A DNA stretch of 64,000 nucleotides, taken from positions 1-64,000 of the forward strand of contig NZ_JACOPD010000001.1 of the NCBI RefSeq assembly GCF_014287955.1, given 5' to 3'. The notes beneath the pieces are model-generated. The model made no database searches. It worked only from the letters and a program-made list of their open reading frames with translations, and was not told the DNA's origin. How positions within the stretch are numbered: position 1 is the first letter of the stretch; the number at the start of each line of letters is the position of its first letter. Below, one piece after another: positions 17,407 to 25,589 of this stretch. Made by a program: the position numbers and the translations under genes. Source of the stretch: Lachnospira hominis (ex Liu et al. 2021). Its GTDB lineage: Bacteria > Bacillota > Clostridia > Lachnospirales > Lachnospiraceae.

Positions 17407-18861
17407 TTATATTTTTAATACATTCAGATATTCAAGAGCCGAATCTTCCATTCCCTGCATTGAACATCCTTTTTCAACGGAATATTGTATGTAATCAATA
17501 ATTTCTTCCGTAATTTCCTCACCCGGTGCCAGTATCGGTATTCCAGGCGGATATGCCATTACAAATTCACCTGAAATATGACCTTTCGTATCGCGTATAG
17601 GCATTTTTATTTTTTCGGCATAAAAAGCTTCCTGCGGAGATGCAAGAACCCTCGGAAGAAGCATCTGCCTGTCTACCTCAAATCTTTTCTCTTCTTTTGA
17701 GTAAATACGGCTTATTTCGGCAAGTGCACCGACAAGACGCTCAATATCCTGAATCCTGTCTCCGATTGAAATGTATGCCATAATATTTCCTATATCACCA
17801 AACTCAATCTGGATATCATATTCATCCCTTAAAATGTCATAGACCTCTATTCCGTCAAGTCCTATATCTCTTGTATACACGCACAGCTTTGTGACATCAT
17901 AATCGTATACCGTACCTCCGTTTACAAGCTCTTTACCATAAGCATAATAACCGCCTATTGAATTAATTTCATCCCTTGCATACTGTGACCACTCGCTAAC
18001 TTTTGCAAATGACTGCCTTCCCCTTAATGCAAGATTACGCCTTGATATATCAAGGCTCGTCATAAGAAGATACGATGCACTTGTGGTCTGCGTGATATTG
18101 ATAATTGTCTGGACATAATCCGCATTCATTCCGTTATTCGTCAGAAGAATTGAACTCTGTGTAAGCGAACCACCGGATTTGTGCATTGATATAGCTGCCA
18201 TGTCCGCTCCCGCTTTCATAGAATTCATTGGAAGATTATCCCCGAAATAAAGATGTGTTCCGTGTGCTTCATCGGCAAGCACTTTCAATCCGTATGAATG
18301 AGCTATGTCACATATTCCCTTTATGTCAGAGCATATTCCGTAATATGTCGGATTATTTACAAGCACCGCTACTGCCCGCGGGTGCTCCTGAATCGTCTTT
18401 TCAACCTGTTCTACGGTTACTCCGAGTACGATTCCTAACTTTGCATTAATCTCCGTGTTAAGATAAACAGGTATTGCACCGCACAAAATCAACGCATTGA
18501 TAACACTTTTATGAACATTTCTCGGAACAATAATCTCATCGCCTGCCTTACAGACTGAAAGTACCATATTCTGTACTGCCTGCGTTGTTCCACCAACCAT
18601 AAAAAAAGCATGCTCTGCACCAAACGCATCTGCCGTCAGCTCTTCTGCCTCTTTTATTACCGAAACCGGATGACAAAGATTATCAAGCGGTTTCATTGAA
18701 TTTACATCAATTCCCACACATCGTTCACCAAGTAAATCGACAAGTTCGGGATTACCTCTGCCACGTTTGTGTCCCGGAACATCAAACGGAACTATTCTTT
18801 TTTTTCTGAATCTTTCGATAGCCTCATACAATGGAGCTGATGCCTGTCTTTTTAAATCCAT
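17407..18861 (-). CDS. speA: Arginine decarboxylase (fold type I Orn/Lys/Arg decarboxylase)
   Basis: This 484-residue PLP enzyme of the Bacillus SpeA/YaaO type has the PGHKRG motif near residue 30, GGTTQA near 91, ADEAHGTH near 196 and the PLP lysine in AISMHKSGGS (Lys228). Arginine is the likely substrate because aguA and aguB, which consume agmatine, lie in the same operon; lysine cannot be excluded from sequence alone. ATG at 18861 follows AGGGAGAGGAA. Longer in-frame starts run into the structured leader. It is the first gene of the operon. A strong promoter and a terminator-bearing RNA lie just upstream, so read-through of that RNA may control it. Confidence 0.9.
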   Translation of the reverse strand: MDLKRQASAPLYEAIERFRKKRIVPFDVPGHKRGRGNPELVDLLGERCVGIDVNSMKPLDNLCHPVSVIKEAEELTADAFGAEHAFFMVGGTTQAVQNMVLSVCKAGDEIIVPRNVHKSVINALILCGAIPVYLNTEINAKLGIVLGVTVEQVEKTIQEHPRAVAVLVNNPTYYGICSDIKGICDIAHSYGLKVLADEAHGTHLYFGDNLPMNSMKAGADMAAISMHKSGGSLTQSSILLTNNGMNADYVQTIINITQTTSASYLLMTSLDISRRNLALRGRQSFAKVSEWSQYARDEINSIGGYYAYGKELVNGGTVYDYDVTKLCVYTRDIGLDGIEVYDILRDEYDIQIEFGDIGNIMAYISIGDRIQDIERLVGALAEISRIYSKEEKRFEVDRQMLLPRVLASPQEAFYAEKIKMPIRDTKGHISGEFVMAYPPGIPILAPGEEITEEIIDYIQYSVEKGCSMQGMEDSALEYLNVLKI

Positions 18862-18985
18862 TTCCTCTCTCCCTGCCATTATATTATCGCAGCGGCCGTC
18901 AGATTTCCGTATAATACAAATTCTAAATTTTCGTAAAATACGGACTTTGGCTTGCTGCCAACGTAAAATGTGTGCCGTAAGGCAC
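18862..18985 (-). promoter_or_regulatory. Structured speA leader between the RNA terminator and the start codon
   Basis: On the minus strand this carries three more potential hairpins: TGTGCC/GGCACA (18986-18971), TTGGC/GCCAA, and CCGTA/TACGG. I found no convincing -35/-10 pair here; TATAAT occurs near the start codon but without a -35. speA expression may therefore depend on read-through from the promoter at 19343-19371. Confidence 0.4.
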
Positions 18986-19020
18986 AAAAAGGCGTGATTA
19001 ATTTAAAATTAATCACGCCT
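18986..19020 (-). terminator. Terminator of the structured RNA
   Basis: Arms at 18990-19004 and 19006-19020 form a perfect 15-bp inverted repeat around one central base, beginning AGGCGTGATTAA. Five T residues follow on the minus strand. Its position between the RNA and speA allows it to act either as the end of an independent RNA or as an attenuator. Confidence 0.85.
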
Positions 19021-19335
19021 GTAGTATATTCAATCATTCTTTTATTAATCCCTGTACATGTACGTATACATATTACTTCATGTATACAAAGCACTGAGAT
19101 TCTGACCTTTCAGAGTTTATCCAAGTAAGTCACTGTTACCGCTCTTATTGACCGTTTCACAAGATGATATGCACCTTCGCATGATAATTTTAAAAATCAA
19201 CTTATAAAATTTGGGCTTCTAACCCAATCAATAATGTGTGCCCTTGTCACACTCGGCAACCGACCCGCCCGTCCGCAAGGCTTAACATGTAATATAACCA
19301 TGTGGTCTGCATGTTGGATAACTCTTATCCAAATC
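18986..19335 (-). ncRNA. Structured RNA of about 350 nt, orphan ncRNA or speA leader/riboswitch candidate
   Basis: A consensus promoter (19343-19371) and a strong terminator (18986-19020) bracket about 350 nt with no plausible coding frame. Local stems on the minus strand are TTGGATAA/TTATCCAA (19332-19314), CGG/CCG (19262-19254), GTGTG/CACAC (19252-19236), TGGG/CCCA (19226-19212), TCTGA/TCAGA (19114-19101) and GTATACAT/ATGTATAC (19088-19065). The loop of the GTGTG hairpin holds CAAGG, which can pair with CCTTG at 19280-19276 as a pseudoknot. A second TTGGATAA(A)CTC at 19124-19113 can pair with GAGTTATCCAA at 19324-19314, enclosing about 190 nt. I looked for 6S, tmRNA, RNase P, SRP, T-box, lysine, SAM, glmS and ykkC signatures and recognised none. 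Confidence 0.65.
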
Positions 19336-19342
19336 TTTTTTA

Positions 19343-19371
19343 ACTATAATATATCATTTTTTTAATGTCAA
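19343..19371 (-). promoter_or_regulatory. Near-consensus sigma-A promoter of the structured RNA
   Basis: TTGACA (19371-19366) and TATAGT (19348-19343) are separated by exactly 17 bp on the minus strand. Transcription should begin near 19335. This is among the best promoters in the window. Confidence 0.8.
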
Positions 19372-19426
19372 CAAAAAAATTAAATTTTACTCAGATTTCA
19401 CTTTATTTTTGCATTATTATGTAATA

Positions 19427-21802
19427 TCACAAAAGATATTCCATAATTGCAGCTGTAACTTTATCATTAAGTTTCATAGACATGATATTGGACATAATAA
19501 CATTTTTGTCCTCACCGGATGTAAATAATCTGTAAATACTTCTCTTGTCATTATTATCCATCTGTGCCTGCAGAAGAAAATCATATATTTTATCATTAAC
19601 ATTTTCACCGTTGTATACAAGATTGTTTTCTTCATTATCAGCAAATATTCCAAGCTCTGACGCACCATCACAGTTACATGTAACTGTCCATGTATTTGTT
19701 TTTATATCGTATTTGGCATTATCTGCATTTTCAAATCTTATACCACGTGCAAATCCTCTTAATATAAAACGGTACTTTCTGTTTCGTGGAATTACCGATA
19801 AGTCACCGCTTACATCTATGCTTATTTTTGCCTTATCTTCATTCCAGTCGAGCACAAACTCTGTCAAAGCATATTCGCCTTTTTCGTAGTCAAATCCATC
19901 TCCAGAATCTTCGTACATAACAAATGTATTTGATGCACCCGGACATATAACCACATCAACTTTTTTCGGATTAATAATATCATTACTGCCACATTCCGAA
20001 GCAAGCGGTATTATTGCACCTGCACGTCCAAGCACAGGAATACTTTGAAGATTTCTACATAAAATCTGACTTTTTCCATTTTTACCGCCATTGTATACAT
20101 CACCGGTAAATATATCTGTCCATATTCCGGCTGGTATAAAACATTCCTCACCGCTTTTTTGTGAATCTTCATCAATCTTTGTTGTAACAGGACACACAAG
20201 CATTTCACTACCAAGAAAATATTGATTTTTATAACTATATGCTTTCTCCTCAAATGGATAATAATAATACATTGGTATTATTACAGGAATATGCTCGCAA
20301 TGACACCTGTAATTAAGTGTGTACATATATGGAATAAGTGCATGCCTGAATCTTAAAATCTTTTCCATATCACTGCAGTATGGCTCAGGATAATTCCATG
20401 GTTCTTTTCCACAGAACGGATTAGAGCTGCTGTGAAGCCTGTTTATCGGTGAAAACACACCAAACTGATACCATCTTAATGCAAGCTCATTGTCTTTATA
20501 TCCGTTCATATGACCGCCTATATCATGACTCCACCACGTATATCCCACATTTGATGCCGTTGCTGTAAAATAAGGCTGAAATTCAAGCGATTTCCATGTA
20601 ACTATCGTATCTCCAGAAAATCCTATCGGATACCTATGGCTTCCAAGTCCGCCATACCTCGAAAGAATAAGTCCTCTTCTGCCTCTTTTTTCCATATCTT
20701 TAAAATGAAAATAATTAAGCATCCATAATGGGTCAATTCCGCTTGCTCCTCCGTTGTTGCCCTGTTGCCAGTCTATCCACCAGAAATCAACTCCAGCATT
20801 TTCATGTGGATGATGTGCAAACTTAAAATACGCCTCAACAAACTCTTTGTTAGTCATATCAAACTCTATAGTTTTTTTACTGTCAGGATTAATTCCTAGA
20901 TACTCTGCCATATCTTTATACATTTTTTCAAAATTACGGATACCTGATGCCGGATGGACATTAAGTGTTACATGATAATTATGTTCATGCAGCCATGACA
21001 AAAATCTTTCCGGATTCGGAAATAAATCATTATTCCATGTATATCCTGTCCATCCGCCGCCAGATTCCATCGGCACATCGACTATATGCCAGTCCATATC
21101 CATAACAGCAACGGAAAATGGTATATTTCTTTTTTCAAATTCCGTCAGCAGCTCAATGTAACTTTCTTCACTGTATTTCCAATACCTGCTCCACCAGTTT
21201 CCAAGAGCGTATCTTGGAAGAAGAGGAACAGCCCCCGATAATTTATAAAAATCACGCAGACACGCAAAATAATCACGCCCATATGCAAGATAATAAACAT
21301 CAATCTCTTCATGTTTCCTTTTTGATGGCATATTTTCTTCATTAAACACAAACGATTTGCTGTCATCAAAAAATGTCCTTCCACTCTTATCCATAAGCCC
21401 GTATTCAAGTTCAACTTCCCCGTCAGCCCTGTCAAGAGTTCTCATTGTGCCTTTGAGATTATGCTCACGAGGCGGAAAACTATACGTCTTTGCACCAAAA
21501 TACCACCTTCCACCGTAATTGGTAAAATCATATTTTACATCTATAAAAAGTCCTTCTTCACTAAATTTCTTTTTATCGTATATCATATGAAATGCTTCTG
21601 TCTCTATCTCAAGGCGGTCGTCACTTTGTGTCACTGTATATTCCGGTACCGGAAATTCCCTGTTAAGCACAGTCTGTGTCTGTAAATCTTCAAACACACC
21701 AGTCTCTGAATATTCCATTCTCATCATAAATGGTGTAAGCACCGAAAAACGATATTTTTCCCCCTGAACAATACATGCTTTGTTACAACAACTTTCAGCC
21801 AT
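19427..21802 (-). CDS. GH31-family alpha-glycosidase
   Basis: This 791-residue cytosolic glycoside hydrolase has an N-terminal beta domain (1-190), a (beta/alpha)8 barrel (about 195-530) and C-terminal beta domains. The nucleophile is Asp344 in WWIDWQQG and the acid/base Asp398 in FSGDTI, both in standard GH31 context. GH31 enzymes act on alpha-glucosides, alpha-xylosides or sulfoquinovosides; the substrate here is not certain. There is no signal peptide, so it acts on imported oligosaccharides. The start follows GGAGG. An 18-bp palindrome in the 5' region (21825-21842) is a candidate operator. The last 90 residues have no recognised motif. Confidence 0.9.
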   Translation of the reverse strand: MAESCCNKACIVQGEKYRFSVLTPFMMRMEYSETGVFEDLQTQTVLNREFPVPEYTVTQSDDRLEIETEAFHMIYDKKKFSEEGLFIDVKYDFTNYGGRWYFGAKTYSFPPREHNLKGTMRTLDRADGEVELEYGLMDKSGRTFFDDSKSFVFNEENMPSKRKHEEIDVYYLAYGRDYFACLRDFYKLSGAVPLLPRYALGNWWSRYWKYSEESYIELLTEFEKRNIPFSVAVMDMDWHIVDVPMESGGGWTGYTWNNDLFPNPERFLSWLHEHNYHVTLNVHPASGIRNFEKMYKDMAEYLGINPDSKKTIEFDMTNKEFVEAYFKFAHHPHENAGVDFWWIDWQQGNNGGASGIDPLWMLNYFHFKDMEKRGRRGLILSRYGGLGSHRYPIGFSGDTIVTWKSLEFQPYFTATASNVGYTWWSHDIGGHMNGYKDNELALRWYQFGVFSPINRLHSSSNPFCGKEPWNYPEPYCSDMEKILRFRHALIPYMYTLNYRCHCEHIPVIIPMYYYYPFEEKAYSYKNQYFLGSEMLVCPVTTKIDEDSQKSGEECFIPAGIWTDIFTGDVYNGGKNGKSQILCRNLQSIPVLGRAGAIIPLASECGSNDIINPKKVDVVICPGASNTFVMYEDSGDGFDYEKGEYALTEFVLDWNEDKAKISIDVSGDLSVIPRNRKYRFILRGFARGIRFENADNAKYDIKTNTWTVTCNCDGASELGIFADNEENNLVYNGENVNDKIYDFLLQAQMDNNDKRSIYRLFTSGEDKNVIMSNIMSMKLNDKVTAAIMEYLL

Positions 21803-21824
21803 TTTTTTCCTCCGTTATTAAGAT

Positions 21825-21842
21825 AATCTTTACTTAAAGATT
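21825..21842. promoter_or_regulatory. 18-bp palindrome upstream of the GH31 gene (candidate operator)
   Basis: AATCTTTA and TAAAGATT flank a 2-bp centre, a perfect palindrome 23 bp before the GH31 start codon. The size and position suit a LacI- or GntR-type operator, but no regulator gene is adjacent. Confidence 0.4.
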
Positions 21843-21900
21843 AACACAGTCAGTTATCTTTGTCTCTGTAAATAAAAATCAAAAATGCAAATAATACAGA

Positions 21901-21953
21901 AAAAAAGCTCCAAAACCCTATCAATTTTAAAATCATTTCAGGGTTCTGGAACT
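21901..21953 (-). terminator. Terminator of the GH43 gene
   Basis: TCCAAAACCCT (21909-21919) pairs with AGGGTTCTGGA (21940-21950) with one mismatch. On the minus strand a T-run follows. It separates the GH43 gene from the GH31 gene. Confidence 0.8.
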
Positions 21954-21965
21954 CTCTTCTATAAA

Positions 21966-23603
21966 TTATTTGTATTCTACATAATCAACAGTAACATATC
22001 CTGCTTCTGTTTTTTTGCTGCTATCATGGCATGCAAACATACCGCTCTTTACGCCAACCCAGCGTCCTGCTTTTGCCTCTGTTTCAATCGCCTTTGTATA
22101 ATTTACACCGTCAAAACTGTACTCAAGTATAAGTTCTTCCAGCGGTGCATCTTTTACAGGAAGTCCAAGCTCATAATGTGTTATGTGCTCTTTTACGTTC
22201 ACTTTGTATCTGAACCATATTGTCTTATTTGCATCTGTAAAATCAGAATCTTTAAGAGCTGTTGTCTTTTCAGCTTTTTCGTCTGTATATGCCGCATCGC
22301 AGTCAAAATCCTGTAAACCACGCACAAATTTCATTTCAAGATTTCCATTATTATTTGTAACAGAAATTGCAATATATTTCATTCCAAGTGAAATATAACC
22401 AGCTGTATCGCCGTCTTTTAATTCTGCAAGATTCATCTTTGTCTCTGCACAAAATTCCGGTGCCGGCCACTTCTGTAACAAAAGATTACGTAAATCGCCA
22501 AGAGGTCTTAAAGGTGAAGCTGCAACTGCATTTAACTTTAACTGATTATTTTCAAGTGAATACCACGAATCTTCAAAATTGGCATTCCACTGCCACTGCA
22601 TTCCAAGCTTATCACCTGTGAAATCGTCGCTTGCATCAGGCTCGCATACCGGATACAGATTCTTATCTGCAAGTTCTGCTTCACTCTTTCCTATATCAGG
22701 TTTCTTATATTCCATAACCGGTTCGCCATAGTCGTTACCCGGCTTGTTTACACCGATTACAGGCCAGTCATTCTCCCAGTGCATAGGCTGGAGATGAACT
22801 ATTCTTCCGCCTGCATATACATCCTGAAAATGTAAGAACCAGTCCTCGCCGGTCTGTGTATCTACCCAGGCACCCTGATGAGGACCATTTACAGGTGAGT
22901 CACCCTGACGCATAACAACCTTGTACTCATAAGGTCCAAATACATTCTTTGAACGAAGAACTGTCTGCCATCCAGTCTTAACACCTCCGGCAGGTGCAAA
23001 TATATAATACCAGCCATTTCTTTTATACATCTTAGGTCCTTCAATTGTAACCTGGTCATTCTCGTTACCGTCAAAAATCTTGACTTCATCGCCGATAAGT
23101 CCCATGCCGTCAGGCTGCATCTCAACCATATGAAGCACACTCTTATAACCTATACGGCTCTTTGCCACACCTGCTACAAGATATGCTTTTCCATCATCGT
23201 CCCAGAAAGGACATGGATCAATCCAGCCCGCACCCGGTCTTATATTAACAGGTTTGCTCCATTTTCCAAACGGATCTTTTGTCGTAGTCATATAAATTCC
23301 CTCATCAGGCATAGGGAAACATACATAATATGTACCCTCATGATAACGGATTGAAGGTGCCCACACACCACAGCCATGAATAGGATTTCTGTATCTGAAT
23401 TCAGGAATCTTGTCCAAAACATAATTAACTACTTTCCAATTTACCAGATCTTTTGAGTGAAGAACCGGAAGTGCCGGTGCATTACAAAAAGATGATGAAA
23501 TCATAAAATAATCATCTCCGACTCTTATTGCATCAGGGTCTGAATAATCGGCATAAAGAACCGGATTGCGGTAGTTACCATTTTTTAAATCTGCAAGCCA
23601 CAT
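21966..23603 (-). CDS. GH43-family beta-xylosidase / alpha-L-arabinofuranosidase
   Basis: This 545-residue enzyme has an N-terminal five-bladed propeller (about 8-320) and a C-terminal beta-sandwich (about 340-545) like the GH43 C-terminal concanavalin-like domain. The three acidic residues are Asp22 (YSDPDAI), Asp129 (GWIDPCPFWDDDG) and Glu188 (TIEGPKMYKR), with HGCGVWAPSIRYH between them. There is no signal peptide, so it trims imported xylo- or arabino-oligosaccharides. Which activity predominates cannot be told. The start follows GGAGG with good spacing. It has its own terminator, so it is transcribed separately from the GH31 gene downstream. Confidence 0.9.
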   Translation of the reverse strand: MWLADLKNGNYRNPVLYADYSDPDAIRVGDDYFMISSSFCNAPALPVLHSKDLVNWKVVNYVLDKIPEFRYRNPIHGCGVWAPSIRYHEGTYYVCFPMPDEGIYMTTTKDPFGKWSKPVNIRPGAGWIDPCPFWDDDGKAYLVAGVAKSRIGYKSVLHMVEMQPDGMGLIGDEVKIFDGNENDQVTIEGPKMYKRNGWYYIFAPAGGVKTGWQTVLRSKNVFGPYEYKVVMRQGDSPVNGPHQGAWVDTQTGEDWFLHFQDVYAGGRIVHLQPMHWENDWPVIGVNKPGNDYGEPVMEYKKPDIGKSEAELADKNLYPVCEPDASDDFTGDKLGMQWQWNANFEDSWYSLENNQLKLNAVAASPLRPLGDLRNLLLQKWPAPEFCAETKMNLAELKDGDTAGYISLGMKYIAISVTNNNGNLEMKFVRGLQDFDCDAAYTDEKAEKTTALKDSDFTDANKTIWFRYKVNVKEHITHYELGLPVKDAPLEELILEYSFDGVNYTKAIETEAKAGRWVGVKSGMFACHDSSKKTEAGYVTVDYVEYK

Positions 23604-23716
23604 AAAAAACCTCCATATAACTGTAAAATAATTTTCTGTAATTTATACTTAGATATTACCGCATTTCCGTAAAGATTTCCATATGTTTTGCCAAATTCTT
23701 TTATAAAAGTTTTGTG

Positions 23717-24271
23717 TTAATTTTTAGGAACTATGAATGTCATAGCCTTACCCCAGAAGCTCGGTGAATATGACACTTCAAGTTCTTTCCAGTCAGACGG
23801 CACTTCATATACGATAACGCCGCTTAACTTCTTTCCCGGGGCAACCGTGCCGTCAAGTGTCTTTTTACCATTTTTGTCCCATGCCGATGCACCTGTCATG
23901 CTCTGGCTTATCGCATATCCGTCACAATAAGCATTGAAACTTACATAAGAACTTACATTAATCTCATTTTTTGAATTATTGGCAATCTCAAACTCACAAC
24001 CCACAAATACATATCCGTCCTGCGGTGTAAAGAAATCTGCTCCTCCAAATTCTTCTGCATTGACAAGTGTCATCTGAACAGATTTTAACTCAGCCGTATC
24101 GCCAATTCCGAATGTCGTCTTATCGCTTGAAGGTGTTGTATTTGAACTTACTCCCTGTGAAGCACCGTCTGATGACGAAACCTTTTTTGCACTGCTGCCG
24201 CCTGCCGCAGCACCGATAATAACAATTACTGCAATCACAATTACAACTATAGGCCATTTTTTCTTTTTCAT
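23717..24271 (-). CDS. Membrane-anchored DUF4352 protein
   Basis: This 184-residue protein has an N-terminal membrane helix (about 6-22, after KKKK), a Ser/Gly-rich linker to about 55, then a DUF4352 immunoglobulin-like domain (FGIGDTAELKSVQMTLVNAEE, then DGYVFVGCEFEIANNSK). The domain should face outside. Its function is unknown; the fold occurs in cell-surface and stress-related proteins. It starts after GGAGG, but that site lies within an 11-bp inverted repeat whose other arm immediately follows the upstream kinase gene. Translation may therefore be gated. It is probably cotranscribed with the kinase, as no promoter or terminator is apparent between them. Confidence 0.8.
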   Translation of the reverse strand: MKKKKWPIVVIVIAVIVIIGAAAGGSSAKKVSSSDGASQGVSSNTTPSSDKTTFGIGDTAELKSVQMTLVNAEEFGGADFFTPQDGYVFVGCEFEIANNSKNEINVSSYVSFNAYCDGYAISQSMTGASAWDKNGKKTLDGTVAPGKKLSGVIVYEVPSDWKELEVSYSPSFWGKAMTFIVPKN

Positions 24272-24279
24272 TTAATACT

Positions 24280-24352
24280 TCCTCCTGATATTTTAAAAGT
24301 TTTAGAATCAAATCTTCTAAGTCTGATTAAGGATAGCATTATATCAGGAGGA
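24280..24352 (-). promoter_or_regulatory. Inverted repeat that can sequester the DUF4352 ribosome binding site
   Basis: TCCTCCTGATA (24352-24342 on the minus strand) is perfectly complementary to TATCAGGAGGA (24290-24280), which contains the gene's AGGAGG site. The loop is 51 nt and no T-run follows, so it does not look like a terminator. Pairing would block ribosome access. Confidence 0.55.
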
Positions 24353-24356
24353 TTTG

Positions 24357-25505
24357 TTATGCTGCCAGCACAAACATTACGGCAACCATAAGTACAATAA
24401 TAGCAATTGCGGCAATAAACCATACCACAGCGGCAGAAATGAATTTTAACAGATTATTTTTCGATTTTCCAAACGGAAGCCTGCTCCTCATTCCAAGATA
24501 ATCTGTCACCAGAAAAACTGTCATAAGCAGAATCAGGAAAAAAGCAATTCTTGCACAATTAGTTTCAAGCGGTGGCGACTGTGAACCATCTTTTTCTGTC
24601 ATATTCATAGTCATGGTAAGCCATACCATAAAGCCATAACCCAGTACAGCTGTAATCATTTTCCACCATATAAGAGTACGGAATCCCGGTAAAAATCTGG
24701 GATTAGGCTTTATGCCCGCAATATTAAGCTGCGAGTCAAGAAACGATTTTTTATATTGATTTCCACTCTGCTGACGCATTCCAAGTACAACCATTATATC
24801 ATTCATCAGCTCCCCGACATCATTATAGCGGTTCTGCGGCTCAATATTGGTACATTTCTTCACAATCTCCCTGAATCCGTGTGACGTGCACAACTTATCT
24901 TTTGGAAATTGTCCGGTAAGGCATACATTAATAAGCACACCCAGTGCATATATATCTGTTCTTTTATCCGACTGTCCAAAACCGAACTGTTCCGGTGCCG
25001 CATAATTTTTTGTGCCAAAAAGAATCGTATCTTCACTGCTGTTTTCATGAAATTCTTTTGCAGAATTAATGTCTATTATTTTCATGATGTTGTCATTGGT
25101 AATCATGATATTAGACGGTTTAATATCACGATGGATAAATGCAGGAACATGACTGTGCAGTAAACTAAGTGCCCTGCACAGTCTTATCGCAATGTCTCCT
25201 GTCTCCTTTTCGCTGAGCATGCCCCGCTTTCTTATAATCTCTTCCAGCGTATCACCGTTAATATACTCTTCAATTACAATAAGATGATTATCCTTCTCAA
25301 CACATTCATATATTTTCGGGTAAAATGCACTTCCTGTGCTTTTTATGTATTCATAAACATCCTTGTTATATACAGAAAGTGTCTTTTTCACATATATTTT
25401 TTTATCTTCTACATTCTGGACATAATATACGTTATGTTTTTCATTAACCGTTCCTATAACTTTAAAATATGACAATCTGCACTCATTTTCAATTTCGCTG
25501 CTCAT
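24357..25505 (-). CDS. Membrane Ser/Thr protein kinase with C-terminal transmembrane helices
   Basis: This 382-residue protein has a Hanks-type kinase domain (about 12-240). VKK supplies the ATP lysine near residue 40. The catalytic loop HRDIKPSN is intact, and the Mg-binding motif reads DIN instead of DFG, with Asp retained. The activation segment ends AAPEQF. After a linker with no PASTA domains, three hydrophobic helices (about 280-300, 320-340, 360-380) anchor it in the membrane. It is probably active, given the intact HRD and Asp. The divergent gene at 25590 encodes an XRE-like protein and is a natural candidate substrate (inference). The DUF4352 protein downstream probably shares its transcript. 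Confidence 0.88.
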   Translation of the reverse strand: MSSEIENECRLSYFKVIGTVNEKHNVYYVQNVEDKKIYVKKTLSVYNKDVYEYIKSTGSAFYPKIYECVEKDNHLIVIEEYINGDTLEEIIRKRGMLSEKETGDIAIRLCRALSLLHSHVPAFIHRDIKPSNIMITNDNIMKIIDINSAKEFHENSSEDTILFGTKNYAAPEQFGFGQSDKRTDIYALGVLINVCLTGQFPKDKLCTSHGFREIVKKCTNIEPQNRYNDVGELMNDIMVVLGMRQQSGNQYKKSFLDSQLNIAGIKPNPRFLPGFRTLIWWKMITAVLGYGFMVWLTMTMNMTEKDGSQSPPLETNCARIAFFLILLMTVFLVTDYLGMRSRLPFGKSKNNLLKFISAAVVWFIAAIAIIVLMVAVMFVLAA

Positions 25506-25519
25506 AATTCACCTTCAAC

Positions 25520-25548
25520 TTGCATACTTCATTTTTATTAATTATACT
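25520..25548 (+). promoter_or_regulatory. Promoter of the XRE-like gene
   Basis: TTGCAT (25520-25525) and TATACT (25543-25548) are spaced by 17 bp, about 40 bp before the start codon, in the divergent region shared with the kinase gene. Confidence 0.6.
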
Positions 25549-25589
25549 ATAATAAACAATTTAATCAAACGCAAAGGAAATTTTGACTT

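Noticed and set aside
18986..19335. T-box, lysine riboswitch, 6S RNA, tmRNA or RNase P as identity of the structured RNA
   Set aside because: None of the conserved core motifs of these families could be found on either strand.
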